64,000 nt of DNA, taken from Flavimobilis sp052324925. GTDB lineage: Bacteria > Actinomycetota > Actinomycetes > Actinomycetales > Cellulomonadaceae. Made by a program: the position numbers and the translations under genes. The DNA lies in the NCBI GenBank assembly GCA_052324925.1, contig JBQPRE010000001.1. One strand, written 5' to 3'. Under the pieces are notes generated by a model. It saw only the letters and a list, made by a program, of their open reading frames with translations, made no database searches and was not told the origin of the DNA. The first letter of the stretch is position 1, and each line of letters begins with the position of its first letter. Of this stretch, positions 26,364-35,735 are shown one piece after another.

Positions 26364-27227
26364 TCAGGTTCGTGCAAGCGCCTTGGCGACGGGGGCACGA
26401 TCGGCGAGAGCCGAGGTGAGGCGATCAAGGATCATCGCGAGGACGACGACGGACAGGCCGGCCTCGACTCCCAGCGAGACGTTGACGCGCTGGAGGGAGG
26501 CGACAACGTCGCGTCCCAGGCCGGGAGCTCCCGTGAGCCCCGCGATGACGACCATCGACAGGGACAGCATGATCACCTGGTTGACGCCGGCCATGATCGT
26601 GGGCAGTGCGAGCGGAAGCTGGATCTGCCGCAGGATGCGGCCCTCGGTCGCGCCGAAGGCGTGCCCGGCTTCGACGACCTCGGGGTCGACCTGGCGGATG
26701 CCGAGCTCGGTGAAGCGCACGCCCGGGGCGAGCGCGAACACGATGGTCGCGACGATCCCGGGGACGACGCCCGTGAGGAAGACGACGACGGTCGGGATGA
26801 GGTAGACGAACGCCGGCATCGTCTGCATGAAGTCGAGGATGGGCCGGACGACCGCCGAGACCCGGTCGGAGCGTGCGGCCCAGATGCCGAGGGGTACGGC
26901 GATGAGGATCGCGACGGCGCTTGCGAGCAACACGAGCGCGATCGTGTCCATCGCGTTGTCCCACTGGTCGACGGCAGCCACGAGGATGAGCCCGATCGCG
27001 GAGCCGAGCCCAAGACGCCAGCCCTTGACCCACCAGGCGGCGGCCGCGATGACGAGGATGACCACCCACGCCGGCGGCGCGGCAAAGATCGTCTCGATGG
27101 GTTCGTGGACGGCGAGGAAGCCGGTCTTCACGGCATCGAAGAAGCCCTTGCCGGCCTTCGTGATGACGTCGACGGCGTCCGCGACGGCGTCGCCGAGGGG
27201 GATGCGGGGCACGAACGTGTCGCTCAT
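26364..27227 (-). CDS. glycine betaine-type ABC permease
   Basis: A 287-residue inner-membrane permease of the OpuAB/ProW type. It has about seven hydrophobic segments and the cytoplasmic EAA loop EVVEAGHAFGATEGRILRQI-like, which docks on the ATPase. Its ATG overlaps the ATPase stop as ATGA. The N-terminal ~60 residues form the amphipathic and first hydrophobic region usual for the family. Confidence 0.9.
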   Translation of the reverse strand: MSDTFVPRIPLGDAVADAVDVITKAGKGFFDAVKTGFLAVHEPIETIFAAPPAWVVILVIAAAAWWVKGWRLGLGSAIGLILVAAVDQWDNAMDTIALVLLASAVAILIAVPLGIWAARSDRVSAVVRPILDFMQTMPAFVYLIPTVVVFLTGVVPGIVATIVFALAPGVRFTELGIRQVDPEVVEAGHAFGATEGRILRQIQLPLALPTIMAGVNQVIMLSLSMVVIAGLTGAPGLGRDVVASLQRVNVSLGVEAGLSVVVLAMILDRLTSALADRAPVAKALART

Positions 27228-28636
27228 CGGGCGTCTCCTTCGGTTGCGGCGGGCGCGGTCATCTCGATGGGGCCGGTCGGGTCGGCCGCGGGGAGGACGT
27301 CGGGGGCGAGCCCGGGTACGCCGTCGTCCGGGGGGAGCGGTTCGTAGCCGTCGGGCACACCGTTGCCGTTGCCGTTGGTGTGGGTTCCGCCGCCGACGAC
27401 GGTTGCGTGGATCTCGCCGTCGTCGGGCTCGTCGGAGCCGTCGAGCTCTGGGGGAACCATGGCTTCGAGCAGCGTGACGCGCGGGACGACGCCGAGCAGG
27501 CGGCCCTGTGCGTCGGTCACGGCGACGGGCACGACGGACTCGGCTGACGGGGCGAAGACCTCAGACAGCGGGGTGTTCTCGTCGACGGTCGCCACCTCGC
27601 TCGAGACGAGGGACTCGAGTCTGGTGGCACCCGCACGGGCGGCCGCGACGACGTCGTCGTCGCGGACGACGCCGAGAAGAACGCGGTCACGGTCGACGAC
27701 GAAGGCTGCGGCGACCTGGGCCTCTCGCATCGCGCGTGCCGCGCGGCGCGGGCCTGCCGCGACGGGCAGGACGACGCCCGGGCGCAGCATGACGGACGAG
27801 GCCGTGAGGACGCGCGTGCGGTCGACGTCGGCGACGAACTGCGCGACGTAGTCGTCGGCGGGCGCCGTGAGGATCTCTTCAGCGGTGCCGATCTGGACGA
27901 TGCGACCTGACCGCATGACCGCGATGCGGTCTCCGAGGAACATCGCCTCGTTGAGGTCGTGCGTGATGAAGACGATCGTCTTGCCGAGCTTCTGCTGAAT
28001 CTCGACGAGCTGCTCCTGCATCTCGCGGCGGATGAGCGGGTCGAGCGCGGAGAACGCCTCGTCCATGAGGAGGATGTCGGTGTCGGCGGTGAGCGCGCGG
28101 GCAAGGCCGACGCGCTGACGCATGCCACCGGAGAGCTGCCCCGGCAGGGAGTCCTCCCAGCCGCCAAGGCCCGTGAGCTCGAGCGCGGTGCGAGCGCGCT
28201 CGCGGCGTTCCGCCTTGCCGACGCCCTGGATCTCGAGGGGGTAGGCGGCATTGTCGAGGACGGTGCGGTGCGGCAGGAGCGCGAAGTGCTGGAAGACCAT
28301 CGAGACGGTCGTGCGGCGCAGGGTGCGCAGGCGCGACGCGCTCACCGTCGCGAGGTCGTCATCGCCGAGCAGGACGCGGCCCGCGGTCGGGCGCCACAGT
28401 CCGTTGAGCATGCGGATGAGAGTGGACTTGCCAGATCCGGACAGTCCCATGACGACGAAGATCTCGCCGGGTGCGACCTCGAAGGAGGTGTCGATGACGG
28501 CAGCCGTCCCGTGCTGACGGATGTCGTCACGGGACGCACCGGCGCGGAGCTTGCGGACGGCTTCCTGGGGTCGTCGACCGAAGACCTTGTAGACGTTCTC
28601 GACGCGTATCGCTGCCATGCGGTTGTGGTTCGCCAC
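27224..28636 (-). CDS. glycine betaine-type ABC ATPase with CBS domains
   Basis: A 470-residue ATPase of the OpuAA/ProV type. Walker A is GLSGSGKST (64-72), the signature is LSGGMRQRV, Walker B is ILLMDEAFSALDP, and the H-loop is FITHDLNEA. The C-terminal part contains two CBS motifs (about 285-410), which in OpuA sense ionic strength. It ends with a ~60-residue flexible Gly/Asn/Pro/Asp-rich tail. The GTG at 28636 is taken as start; ATG 28618 is a shorter alternative. It is the first gene of the operon. Confidence 0.9.
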   Translation of the reverse strand: MANHNRMAAIRVENVYKVFGRRPQEAVRKLRAGASRDDIRQHGTAAVIDTSFEVAPGEIFVVMGLSGSGKSTLIRMLNGLWRPTAGRVLLGDDDLATVSASRLRTLRRTTVSMVFQHFALLPHRTVLDNAAYPLEIQGVGKAERRERARTALELTGLGGWEDSLPGQLSGGMRQRVGLARALTADTDILLMDEAFSALDPLIRREMQEQLVEIQQKLGKTIVFITHDLNEAMFLGDRIAVMRSGRIVQIGTAEEILTAPADDYVAQFVADVDRTRVLTASSVMLRPGVVLPVAAGPRRAARAMREAQVAAAFVVDRDRVLLGVVRDDDVVAAARAGATRLESLVSSEVATVDENTPLSEVFAPSAESVVPVAVTDAQGRLLGVVPRVTLLEAMVPPELDGSDEPDDGEIHATVVGGGTHTNGNGNGVPDGYEPLPPDDGVPGLAPDVLPAADPTGPIEMTAPAATEGDAR

Positions 28637-28891
28637 CTTTGTGCTCTCGCTGTCCGGAGCGGGGCGGTGGCCCTGCTCTCACGGACCGGTCGACGGGGCG
28701 TCGTGCGCCCAAGCGGCGGGGCGGCGGTTCAGCACAGGTGCGGCCGAACGCGGTGCGGCGGAGGCCGCGGCCCTGCGCCGTCGTCGGCCCTGGTCCTCGA
28801 CCACCTTGCCCTACTCGAAACGCTATCTCGACCTGCGGGGCCGTGTTTTTTATGTTTCCATGACGCTTTCATGGTGCAAACAGACGCCTGA

Positions 28892-28907
28892 CCTGCGTTA
28901 ACGCAGG
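28892..28907. promoter_or_regulatory. perfect 16-bp palindrome (candidate operator)
   Basis: CCTGCGTTAACGCAGG is perfectly symmetrical around TTAA. It lies 12 bp upstream of the likely -35 of the betaine importer. The arrangement fits an activator or repressor dimer; the protein is unknown. Confidence 0.45.
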
Positions 28908-29033
28908 AAACCGCATCGTTACACGATCGTGATATTTACCCAAGTGAGGGGATTCACAGGACGGTCATGGGAATCGCCGGCGGCGTGCGCCCCACGGGCA
29001 CCCTCGCAGCCCGCCGACGGCCACCGTGGGAGC

Positions 29034-29075
29034 GATACCCCTGGGGGGTTTACATGCGTACCCCATGGGGGTATC
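29034..29075. promoter_or_regulatory. two CsoR-type copper operators
   Basis: GATACCCCTGGGGGGTTT (29034-29051) and GTACCCCATGGGGGTATC (29058-29075) are tandem G/C-tract palindromes of the TACCCC-N-GGGGTA type bound by CsoR. The second ends 9 bp before the csoR start, so apo-CsoR would block its own operon and copper would release it. Confidence 0.75.
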
Positions 29076-29084
29076 GTCGACGTC

Positions 29085-29387
29085 ATGGAGCACACCGCTA
29101 GCACGACTCCCCACGGCTACGTCCAAGACAAGGACGCCTACCTCAAGCGCCTCGCGCGCATCGAGGGCCAGGTCCGCGGAATCGCACGCATGGTCGAGAG
29201 CGACACCTACTGCATCGACATCCTCACGCAGGTCGCAGCGGTGACGAAGGCCCTGCACGCCGTGAGCATCGGGCTCGTCGGCGACCACCTCGGCCACTGT
29301 GTCGTCGACGCCGCCAAACAGTCTGACGAGGCCGGAGCCGCCAAGGTCGCCGAAGCCACCGACGCCATCGCACGCCTGCTCCGCTGA
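29085..29387 (+). CDS. csoR: copper-sensing repressor CsoR
   Basis: A 100-residue all-helical DUF156-family repressor. The Cu(I) ligands follow the C-x24-H-x3-C pattern: C43, H68 and C72. The KRLARIEGQVRGIARM helix is the family signature. The start at 29085 places the protein directly after the operator pair. copA follows 16 bp later in the same operon, which together with the operators supports copper rather than nickel or sulfide sensing. Confidence 0.92.
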   Translation: MEHTASTTPHGYVQDKDAYLKRLARIEGQVRGIARMVESDTYCIDILTQVAAVTKALHAVSIGLVGDHLGHCVVDAAKQSDEAGAAKVAEATDAIARLLR

Positions 29388-29403
29388 GACGAGGAGACCC
29401 ACC

Positions 29404-31911
29404 ATGAGCACAACAGAGCCCGTCATCATCGACCTCGCAGTCGGCGGCATGACCTGCGCCTCGTGCGTTGCACGCGTCGAGAAGAAGCTCACGAAGCTTC
29501 CCGGCGTCACCGCAACCGTCAATCTGCCCCTCGAATCAGCACACGTGAAGATCGAGGCAGTCGACGGCCAGACGGTCGACGCCGCCGCACTCGTCACCGC
29601 CGTCGAGTCCGCAGGCTACACCGCAATCGTGACCCGCACGACGGTCAAGCCCGCCGCGAACCCGGCGCCAGCTCAGGCGCCCCACCCGGCGCCCGACGAG
29701 TCAGCGGCCCCACGCCTCGAGACGCCCGCACCCGCCGAAGCACCACGCGTGCCCGCCCCGCACGCAGCCGCACCAGGCCACGACCACGGGTCCGACACCT
29801 CCGCGCCCACGCACGACCGTGGGACCGACCTCTTGCGACGCCTGCGCGTCTCAGCGGTTCTCGCCGTGCCCGTCGTCGTCCTGTCGATGATCCCCGCCAC
29901 ACAGTTCGACGGCTGGCAGTGGCTCGTCGCCGCACTCAGCCTCCCCGTCGTCACCTGGGGCGCCTGGCCCTTCCACACCGCAGCGTTCCGCGCCGGACGC
30001 CACGGCGCATCGACGATGGACACGCTCGTCTCGCTCGGCGTCATCGCCGCAACGGGCTGGTCCGTGTGGGCGCTGCTCCTCGGAGGCGCAGGCGAGATCG
30101 GCATGCGCATGGAGCCGACCCTCGTCCCGCGCGCGGGATCGCACTCGGGGCTTCCCGAGCTCTACCTCGAGGTCGCGGTCGTCGTCACCGTCTTCCTCCT
30201 GCTCGGCCGCTACACCGAGCACCGTTCGCGTCGCCGCGCAGGCGATGCCCTCCGCACGCTCCTCGAGCTCGGCGCGACGACCGCGACCCTGCGCGTCGTC
30301 GGCTCGGACGGCTCCGTCACCGAGCGTGAGATTCCCGCCTCCGAGCTCAAGGTCGGCGACGAGTTCGTCGTCCGCCCGGGCGGGAAGATCGCGACCGACG
30401 GCGTCGTCGTGAGCGGCAGCGCAGCAATCGACACCTCGCTCCTCACCGGCGAGCCGGTTCCGGTCGACGTCACGGTCGACGGCGCCGTCACGGGCGCGAC
30501 GATCAACACCGACGGCCACCTCGTCGTGCGCGCCACACGCGTGGGCGAAGAGACGACGCTCGCGCAGATCGGGAGGCTCGTCGCCCAGGCCCAGACGGGC
30601 AAGGCGCCCGTGCAGCGGCTCGCCGACCGCATCTCGGCGGTCTTCGTGCCGATCGTCCTCGTCATCGCCGCCGTCACCCTCGCGGCATGGCTGCTCATCG
30701 GCGGAACGGACGCGGCCAACGTCCAGGCTGCGTTCACCGCAGCCGTGGCCGTCCTCATCATCGCGTGCCCGTGCGCGCTCGGCCTCGCCACTCCGACGGC
30801 GCTGCTCGTCGGAACGGGCCGTGCCGCCCAGCTCGGCATCGTCATCAAGGGCCCCGAGACACTCGAGTCCACGCGTCGCATCGACACCGTCGTGCTCGAC
30901 AAGACGGGCACCGTCACCGCAGGTGCGATGGCCGTCGACCACGTCGTCACGCTCGACGACGCCGTCCCGACCGACGAGGTCCTCGCCTTCGCGGGCGCGA
31001 TCGAAGGCGGCTCGGAGCACCCCGTCGCCCGCGCGATCGTGCGCGCCGCAGACGAAGCCGCAGGCGCGCCCACGACGGATGCCGCTCTCGGCGCGGACGG
31101 CGTCGCCATCGGTTCGCTCCAGGCCCTCGACTTCACGACGACGGCGGGCGGCGGCGTCACCGGGACCGTGCGCACCGCCCACTCAGGGCCGCACCTCTCG
31201 CGACGTGTGCTCGTCGGCAAGCCGGCCTGGATCGCGGAGCAGACGGCTGCGGCGTCCGACGCCTCAGTCCGCGCGGCCGACGCCGTGCGCGTCGCGGAGG
31301 ACTCCGGCGCGACGGCCGTCGTCGTCGCCTGGGACGGGGCCGCTCGCGGCGTCATCGTCCTGCGCGACCCCGTGAAGCCCACGTCGCGCGAGGCGATCAC
31401 CGAGCTGCGGGCCCTCGGCCTGCGGCCCTACCTCGTCACGGGTGACAACGCAGGCGCGGCCCGCGAGGTCGCCGCCGAGGTGGGGATCGACCCGGCCGAC
31501 GTCGTCGCCGGGGTGCTGCCCGCGGGCAAGGTCGACGTCGTCCGTCGTCTGCAGGCTGAAGGGCGCGTCGTCGCCGTCGTGGGCGACGGTGTGAACGACG
31601 CTGCCGCGCTCGCCCAGGCCGGGACTCGCGGCCTCGGCATGGCGATGGGGACGGGGACCGACGCCGCGATCCAGGCGTCCGACGTCACGCTCGTGCGCGG
31701 TGACCTGCGCTCGGCCGCGGCAGCCGTGCGGATCTCGCGGCGGACGCTGCGCATCATCAAGCAGAACCTCTTCTGGGCATTCGCGTACAACGTGGCGGCC
31801 ATTCCGCTCGCGGCGCTCGGCATGCTCAACCCGATGATCGCGGGTGCCGCGATGGCGGCGAGCTCGGTCATCGTCGTCGGCAACAGCCTGCGCCTCGCCA
31901 AGGCGGCCTAG
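29404..31911 (+). CDS. copA: copper-exporting P1B-type ATPase
   Basis: An 835-residue Cu(I) efflux ATPase. One N-terminal metal-binding domain has GMTCASC (C18, C21). A Pro/Ala/His-rich linker with HDHGSDTSAPTHD follows and could also bind copper. Then come eight membrane segments, the transport motif CPC (455-457), the phosphorylated aspartate D499 in DKTGT, the SEHPVARAI motif and GDGVNDAAAL. It starts at ATG 29404 after GAGGAGAC. It lies directly downstream of csoR. No copper chaperone gene (CopZ) follows. Confidence 0.94.
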   Translation: MSTTEPVIIDLAVGGMTCASCVARVEKKLTKLPGVTATVNLPLESAHVKIEAVDGQTVDAAALVTAVESAGYTAIVTRTTVKPAANPAPAQAPHPAPDESAAPRLETPAPAEAPRVPAPHAAAPGHDHGSDTSAPTHDRGTDLLRRLRVSAVLAVPVVVLSMIPATQFDGWQWLVAALSLPVVTWGAWPFHTAAFRAGRHGASTMDTLVSLGVIAATGWSVWALLLGGAGEIGMRMEPTLVPRAGSHSGLPELYLEVAVVVTVFLLLGRYTEHRSRRRAGDALRTLLELGATTATLRVVGSDGSVTEREIPASELKVGDEFVVRPGGKIATDGVVVSGSAAIDTSLLTGEPVPVDVTVDGAVTGATINTDGHLVVRATRVGEETTLAQIGRLVAQAQTGKAPVQRLADRISAVFVPIVLVIAAVTLAAWLLIGGTDAANVQAAFTAAVAVLIIACPCALGLATPTALLVGTGRAAQLGIVIKGPETLESTRRIDTVVLDKTGTVTAGAMAVDHVVTLDDAVPTDEVLAFAGAIEGGSEHPVARAIVRAADEAAGAPTTDAALGADGVAIGSLQALDFTTTAGGGVTGTVRTAHSGPHLSRRVLVGKPAWIAEQTAAASDASVRAADAVRVAEDSGATAVVVAWDGAARGVIVLRDPVKPTSREAITELRALGLRPYLVTGDNAGAAREVAAEVGIDPADVVAGVLPAGKVDVVRRLQAEGRVVAVVGDGVNDAAALAQAGTRGLGMAMGTGTDAAIQASDVTLVRGDLRSAAAAVRISRRTLRIIKQNLFWAFAYNVAAIPLAALGMLNPMIAGAAMAASSVIVVGNSLRLAKAA

Positions 31912-31942
31912 CCTCCCGCGCCGCTCCCGGCGCAGCTCCCTC

Positions 31943-31985
31943 CGATAGCCGATCCGCACACGACACGTGTGCGGATCGGCTAACG
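31943..31985. repeat. 43-bp palindrome copy
   Basis: A copy of the GATAGCCGATCC family with the tightest stem (centre CACACGACACGTGTG), 31 bp after the copA stop. It is well placed to end copA transcription. It ends 12 bp before the next gene's TATAAC box. Confidence 0.85.
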
Positions 31986-31997
31986 GCCGCGTGCTGC

Positions 31998-32003
31998 TAT
32001 AAC
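31998..32003 (+). promoter_or_regulatory. consensus -10 box directly before the CPBP gene
   Basis: TATAAC lies 6 bp before the GTG start at 32010, placing the transcription start at or next to the start codon. This is the clearest leaderless promoter of the window. Confidence 0.6.
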
Positions 32004-32009
32004 GGGTCC

Positions 32010-32819
32010 GTGAGCACTGACGCCGCACCCACGACACCGCCCCGCCCCGACCGGGCCACCCGACTTCGCCTCGGCGTCGAGATCTGGATCGTCCTCGGGC
32101 TCTCGCTCGGCCGCTCCGCCATCTACGCGATCGCGAACATCATCGAGCGGCTCAGCGCCGACACGGCCCTCAAGGACCAGGCCGCGTCGATCAACACCTC
32201 GCTCTCCCCCCGGCCTTGGGTCGACCTTGCCTACCAGCTGCTGAGCATCGGGTTCACCCTCGTCCCCGTCGCTCTCGCGCTCTACCTGCTCTCCAGCCCC
32301 GGCCGGTCGGCACTCGCGCGCCTCGGCCTCGACCGGGCCCGACCGCTGCGCGACCTCGGCTGGGGTGTCGCGCTCGCCGCCGCCATCGGTCTTCCCGGCC
32401 TCGGCTTCTACGCGCTCGGACGCGCCGCCGGCATCACCGTCCAGGTGCAGCCCGCCAACCTCGACGCCTACTGGTGGACGGTCCCCGTCCTCATCCTCCA
32501 CGCGCTCAAGAACGCGCTCCTCGAGGAGATCATCGTCGTCGGCTACCTCATGGAGCGGCTGCGCGAGATGCGGTGGTCCCTACCCGCCATGATCATCGCG
32601 TCTTCGGTGCTCCGCGGCTCCTACCACCTCTACCAGGGCATCGGTCCGTTCTTCGGCAACGTCGTCATGGGCATCGTCTTCTGCCTCTTCTACGTCTCGC
32701 GGTGGGGCAGGCGACGCACCATGCCGCTCGTCGTCGCGCACACGATCCTCGACATCGTCTCGTTCGTCGGCTGGGCACTCCTCCCGGCAATCGTGCTCGG
32801 GGCGCTCGGAGTCCTCTAG
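32010..32819 (+). CDS. CPBP-family intramembrane metalloprotease
   Basis: A 269-residue polytopic membrane protein. The CPBP/Abi motif EE (172-173, ALLEEIIVVGYL) and later histidines (SYHLYQG, VVAHTILD) supply the glutamate and His residues expected for the Rce1-like active site. The usual EExxxR is EExxxxGY here, a common bacterial variant. It starts at GTG 32010 with TATAAC 6 bp upstream. Substrates of bacterial members are mostly unknown. Confidence 0.85.
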   Translation: MSTDAAPTTPPRPDRATRLRLGVEIWIVLGLSLGRSAIYAIANIIERLSADTALKDQAASINTSLSPRPWVDLAYQLLSIGFTLVPVALALYLLSSPGRSALARLGLDRARPLRDLGWGVALAAAIGLPGLGFYALGRAAGITVQVQPANLDAYWWTVPVLILHALKNALLEEIIVVGYLMERLREMRWSLPAMIIASSVLRGSYHLYQGIGPFFGNVVMGIVFCLFYVSRWGRRRTMPLVVAHTILDIVSFVGWALLPAIVLGALGVL

Positions 32820-32933
32820 GACGCGAAGCGCTGCTCCTTCGGGACAGACAACCTACGACCCAGGGATGATCCTCGCGCACACACCTGGAAAAACTGCCAG
32901 GAACGGGCACCGATCACCCCTAGACTCGGGAGC

Positions 32934-35597
32934 ATGCCGAGCAGTCCGAGCCCTTCCGACGTGCCCTCGCACGACGATGCGCCCGCGGCCGCCCCCCTGG
33001 CCCGCACGCACGCCATCGGGTCGTACACGCGCAGCAGGCGGCTCACGCCGACGCTGCCCGACGTCGGCGAGCCCGGGCACGTCCGCCTCGTGGACGCCCC
33101 GTCCAACCACGTCCGGCGCCCCCAGGACGCCCTCGGCATCATCCTCGCGCTCGTCGGCATCGCACTCGTCCTCCTGCTCACCGTCTTCGCGCACGCGACC
33201 ACGGTCGGCGTCCAGCAGGACGTTCGAGGCTTCTCACGCCTCCTCGCACAGATCCTCACGCTGCCCGTCGTGCTCCTCGAAGGAGTCGTCACGCTCGGCG
33301 TCCCGCTCGTGGTGCTCGGCGAGCTCGCGTGGCGACGACACGGACGCCAGGTCATCGAGTCCCTCACAGCAGCGGGCCTCGGCCTGCTGCTCGCGCTCGT
33401 CGCGTACTGGGGGGTGACAACGTTCGGCGCCCAGTCGCTCGTCGCGGGCCTCACGATCAGCGTCAACGAGCAGCCCACCCTCTCCCTGCCCGCCTACGTC
33501 GCAGCGATCAGCGGCCTGCTCGTCGGCGCCGGCCCTCGCACCCGCCGCCGCTCCGTCGCGTGGTCGTGGAACGTCCTGTGGTTCACGCTCGGCATCTACC
33601 TCGTCACCGGCCAGGTCTCGCTCGCGGGCGTCTTCCTCATGCTCCTCGTCGGGCGCGTCGCGGGCCTCGTCGTCCGCTACGCCTCGGGCGTGCGGTCCGA
33701 GCGCGCCCACGGCGCAACCCTCGTCGACGGCGTCCGTCGCGCGGGGTTCGAGCCGACCGCGCTCGTCCGCGTCCGCGACCTCTCCGACCGGCCGCACGAC
33801 GTCGTGCAGGACATCGTCCCCGACGGCGACGCGTCCGTGCGCCGGTCGGGACCCTGGTGGTCCGGGAGCGCCCTCGGCACCCCGGAGCCGTCCCCGTTCG
33901 ACGAGGCGACCCTCGCACTCATGCGGTCCTCGGACCACCGCGTCTACTCGATGACGACCGCGGAGCGCGACCGACTCGACGTCGTCGTCCTCGACGGCGA
34001 GCGCCAGGTCGTCGGCATGCTCGCGCGGGCATGGCGCTCGCTCCGCATGCGCGGCATCGAGGGCCGTTCAGCGATCTCGCTGCGGCAGATCGCCGAACGC
34101 TCCGCGCTCCTGCAGTACTCCGCCCAGGCTGCGGGCGTGCGGACGCCCGAGCTCCTCGGCGTCGCAGCAGCCGACGACTCGATGATCCTCGTCCAGGAGC
34201 ACATCTCGGGGTCGCTCCCGCTGCGGGACATCCCCGAGCTCGTGCTCGATGACATGACGCTCGCCGAGTGCTGGCGGCAGCTCCTGCGCGCGCACGACGC
34301 AGGGCTCGCGCACCGCTCCCTCACCGCGGACGTCGTCCTCGTCGGCCACGACGCCGACGGACAGCCGCAGGTGTGGCTCACGGGCTGGGAGAACGGCGAC
34401 ATCGCGAGCGCCGAGCTCGCCCGTCGCGTCGACCTCACGCAGATGCTCGCTCTGCTCGCGCTGCGCGTGGGCCCCGAGCGCGCGCTCGCGTCGGTCTCGG
34501 GGCTCGTGCCCGCCGCCGAGGTCGAGGCGCTCGGCCCGCTCCTGCAGACGATCGCCCTGCCCCGCGGCACGCGCGACGAGATTCGCAGGTCCAAGAGCGA
34601 CGTGCTCGACCGGCTGCGCGACGAGATCGTCGCCCGCCTGCCCGAGGCGAACGTCGAACCGCTGCGCCTCGTGCGCTTCGGTGTCCGCACGGTCCTCACG
34701 GCCGTGCTCGCGATCGTCGCCGTCTCGGTGCTCGTCACGAAGTTCAAGTTTGACCAGATCGCGCAGGCCGTCGCGGACGCCAACCCGTGGTGGGCAGTCA
34801 CGGCCTTCGCCGTCGGCTGCCTCACGTGGTTCGGCGCGGCGCTCGCCCTCATGGCGTTCTCGCCCGCGCGCCTGTCACTCTGGAAGACGACGCTCACGCA
34901 GGTCGCCGCCTCCTACGTGTCGATCGCCGCCCCCGCGGGCATCGGGCCGGCAGCGCTCAACCTTCGCCTGCTCACGCGTGCGGGCACCTCCGGGACGCTC
35001 GCAGCGGCGTCCGTCGCGCTCGTCCAGGTCGCGCAGGTCATCGTGACGATCGTCATCCTCGTCATCCTCGCGGCCGCGACGGGTGACGGCGGTCTCCTGC
35101 GCCAGCTTCCGTCGGCCGCGGTCCTCGTCGGCCTCGGGGTCCTCGCCGCCCTCATCGCGGGGGTCCTGCTCGTGCCCGCCGTGCGCCGGTGGGCCGGCGC
35201 ACGCATCGAGCCGATCCTCAACCAGACGTGGCCGCGCCTCTCGACGATCCTCTCCTCGCCCCGCCGCATCGCGATCGGGCTGGCCGGCAATGCGCTCATG
35301 TCGCTCGGCTACATCTTCGCGTTCGCGGCCTCTCTCAAGGCATTCGGCCTCGACGTCGCACTCGTCGACGCGTCGGTCATCTACCTGCTCGGCAACACCG
35401 CGGGCGCGGCCGTCCCCGTGCCGGGCGGAATCGGCGCTGTCGAGGGCGCGCTCACGCTCGGCCTCCAGCTCACCGCGGGCGTGCTCCCGGCCGTCGGGGC
35501 GACCGCGGTCATGCTCTTCCGCGTCATGACGTTCTGGCTGCGCATCCCCATCGGCGCGGTCGCCATGCGGGTCCTCCAGCGCTCAGGCGACCTCTAG
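32934..35597 (+). CDS. membrane pseudokinase fused to LPG-synthase/flippase-type domain
   Basis: An 887-residue three-part protein. Residues about 68-250 contain several membrane segments. Residues about 330-570 resemble a protein-kinase or ABC1-like lobe (SLTADVVLVGHDADGQPQVWL). The HRD motif is HRS (460-462) and no DFG is present, GWEN standing in its place near 485, so it is probably a pseudokinase. Residues about 580-885 form the YbhN/MprF-type lysylphosphatidylglycerol-synthase transmembrane domain (GNTAGAAVPVPGGIGAVEGA). TAGACT lies 7 bp before the ATG. A role in lipid translocation regulated by the pseudokinase is inference. Confidence 0.8.
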   Translation: MPSSPSPSDVPSHDDAPAAAPLARTHAIGSYTRSRRLTPTLPDVGEPGHVRLVDAPSNHVRRPQDALGIILALVGIALVLLLTVFAHATTVGVQQDVRGFSRLLAQILTLPVVLLEGVVTLGVPLVVLGELAWRRHGRQVIESLTAAGLGLLLALVAYWGVTTFGAQSLVAGLTISVNEQPTLSLPAYVAAISGLLVGAGPRTRRRSVAWSWNVLWFTLGIYLVTGQVSLAGVFLMLLVGRVAGLVVRYASGVRSERAHGATLVDGVRRAGFEPTALVRVRDLSDRPHDVVQDIVPDGDASVRRSGPWWSGSALGTPEPSPFDEATLALMRSSDHRVYSMTTAERDRLDVVVLDGERQVVGMLARAWRSLRMRGIEGRSAISLRQIAERSALLQYSAQAAGVRTPELLGVAAADDSMILVQEHISGSLPLRDIPELVLDDMTLAECWRQLLRAHDAGLAHRSLTADVVLVGHDADGQPQVWLTGWENGDIASAELARRVDLTQMLALLALRVGPERALASVSGLVPAAEVEALGPLLQTIALPRGTRDEIRRSKSDVLDRLRDEIVARLPEANVEPLRLVRFGVRTVLTAVLAIVAVSVLVTKFKFDQIAQAVADANPWWAVTAFAVGCLTWFGAALALMAFSPARLSLWKTTLTQVAASYVSIAAPAGIGPAALNLRLLTRAGTSGTLAAASVALVQVAQVIVTIVILVILAAATGDGGLLRQLPSAAVLVGLGVLAALIAGVLLVPAVRRWAGARIEPILNQTWPRLSTILSSPRRIAIGLAGNALMSLGYIFAFAASLKAFGLDVALVDASVIYLLGNTAGAAVPVPGGIGAVEGALTLGLQLTAGVLPAVGATAVMLFRVMTFWLRIPIGAVAMRVLQRSGDL

Positions 35598-35670
35598 CGC
35601 CGCTGCGCCCCTGGCCCCGGCCACGCCGGCCCACGCCCCGCACAGACTTCACGCCCCGCACAGGCATGAA

Positions 35671-35705
35671 GAAAGCCCCTCACCGCGATGCGGTGAGGGG
35701 CTTTC
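35671..35705. terminator. strong hairpin terminator
   Basis: GAAAGCCCCTCACCGC pairs with GCGGTGAGGGGCTTTC around GATG in a 16-bp perfect stem, between the flippase-fusion gene and rpmF, which converge on it. Confidence 0.85.
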
Positions 35706-35735
35706 CGGTGGTCTTCAGCTCGTGGTGACGAGGGC

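Larger units (their letters stand above)
28637..29084. promoter_or_regulatory. divergent control region, betaine importer and copper genes
   Basis: This 448-bp gap has no credible gene. It contains a leftward promoter candidate TTGCAC (28879-28874), 18 bp, ACATAA (28855-28850); a perfect 16-bp palindrome at 28892-28907 just upstream of that promoter; an AT-richer segment GATCGTGATATTTACC near 28925; and two CsoR-type operators at 29034-29075 in front of csoR. The leftward message would have a leader of about 210 nt. Confidence 0.55.

Noticed and set aside
29851..31182. 443-residue minus-strand frame
   Set aside because: Antisense to copA, whose DKTGT, CPC and GDGVND motifs are intact.
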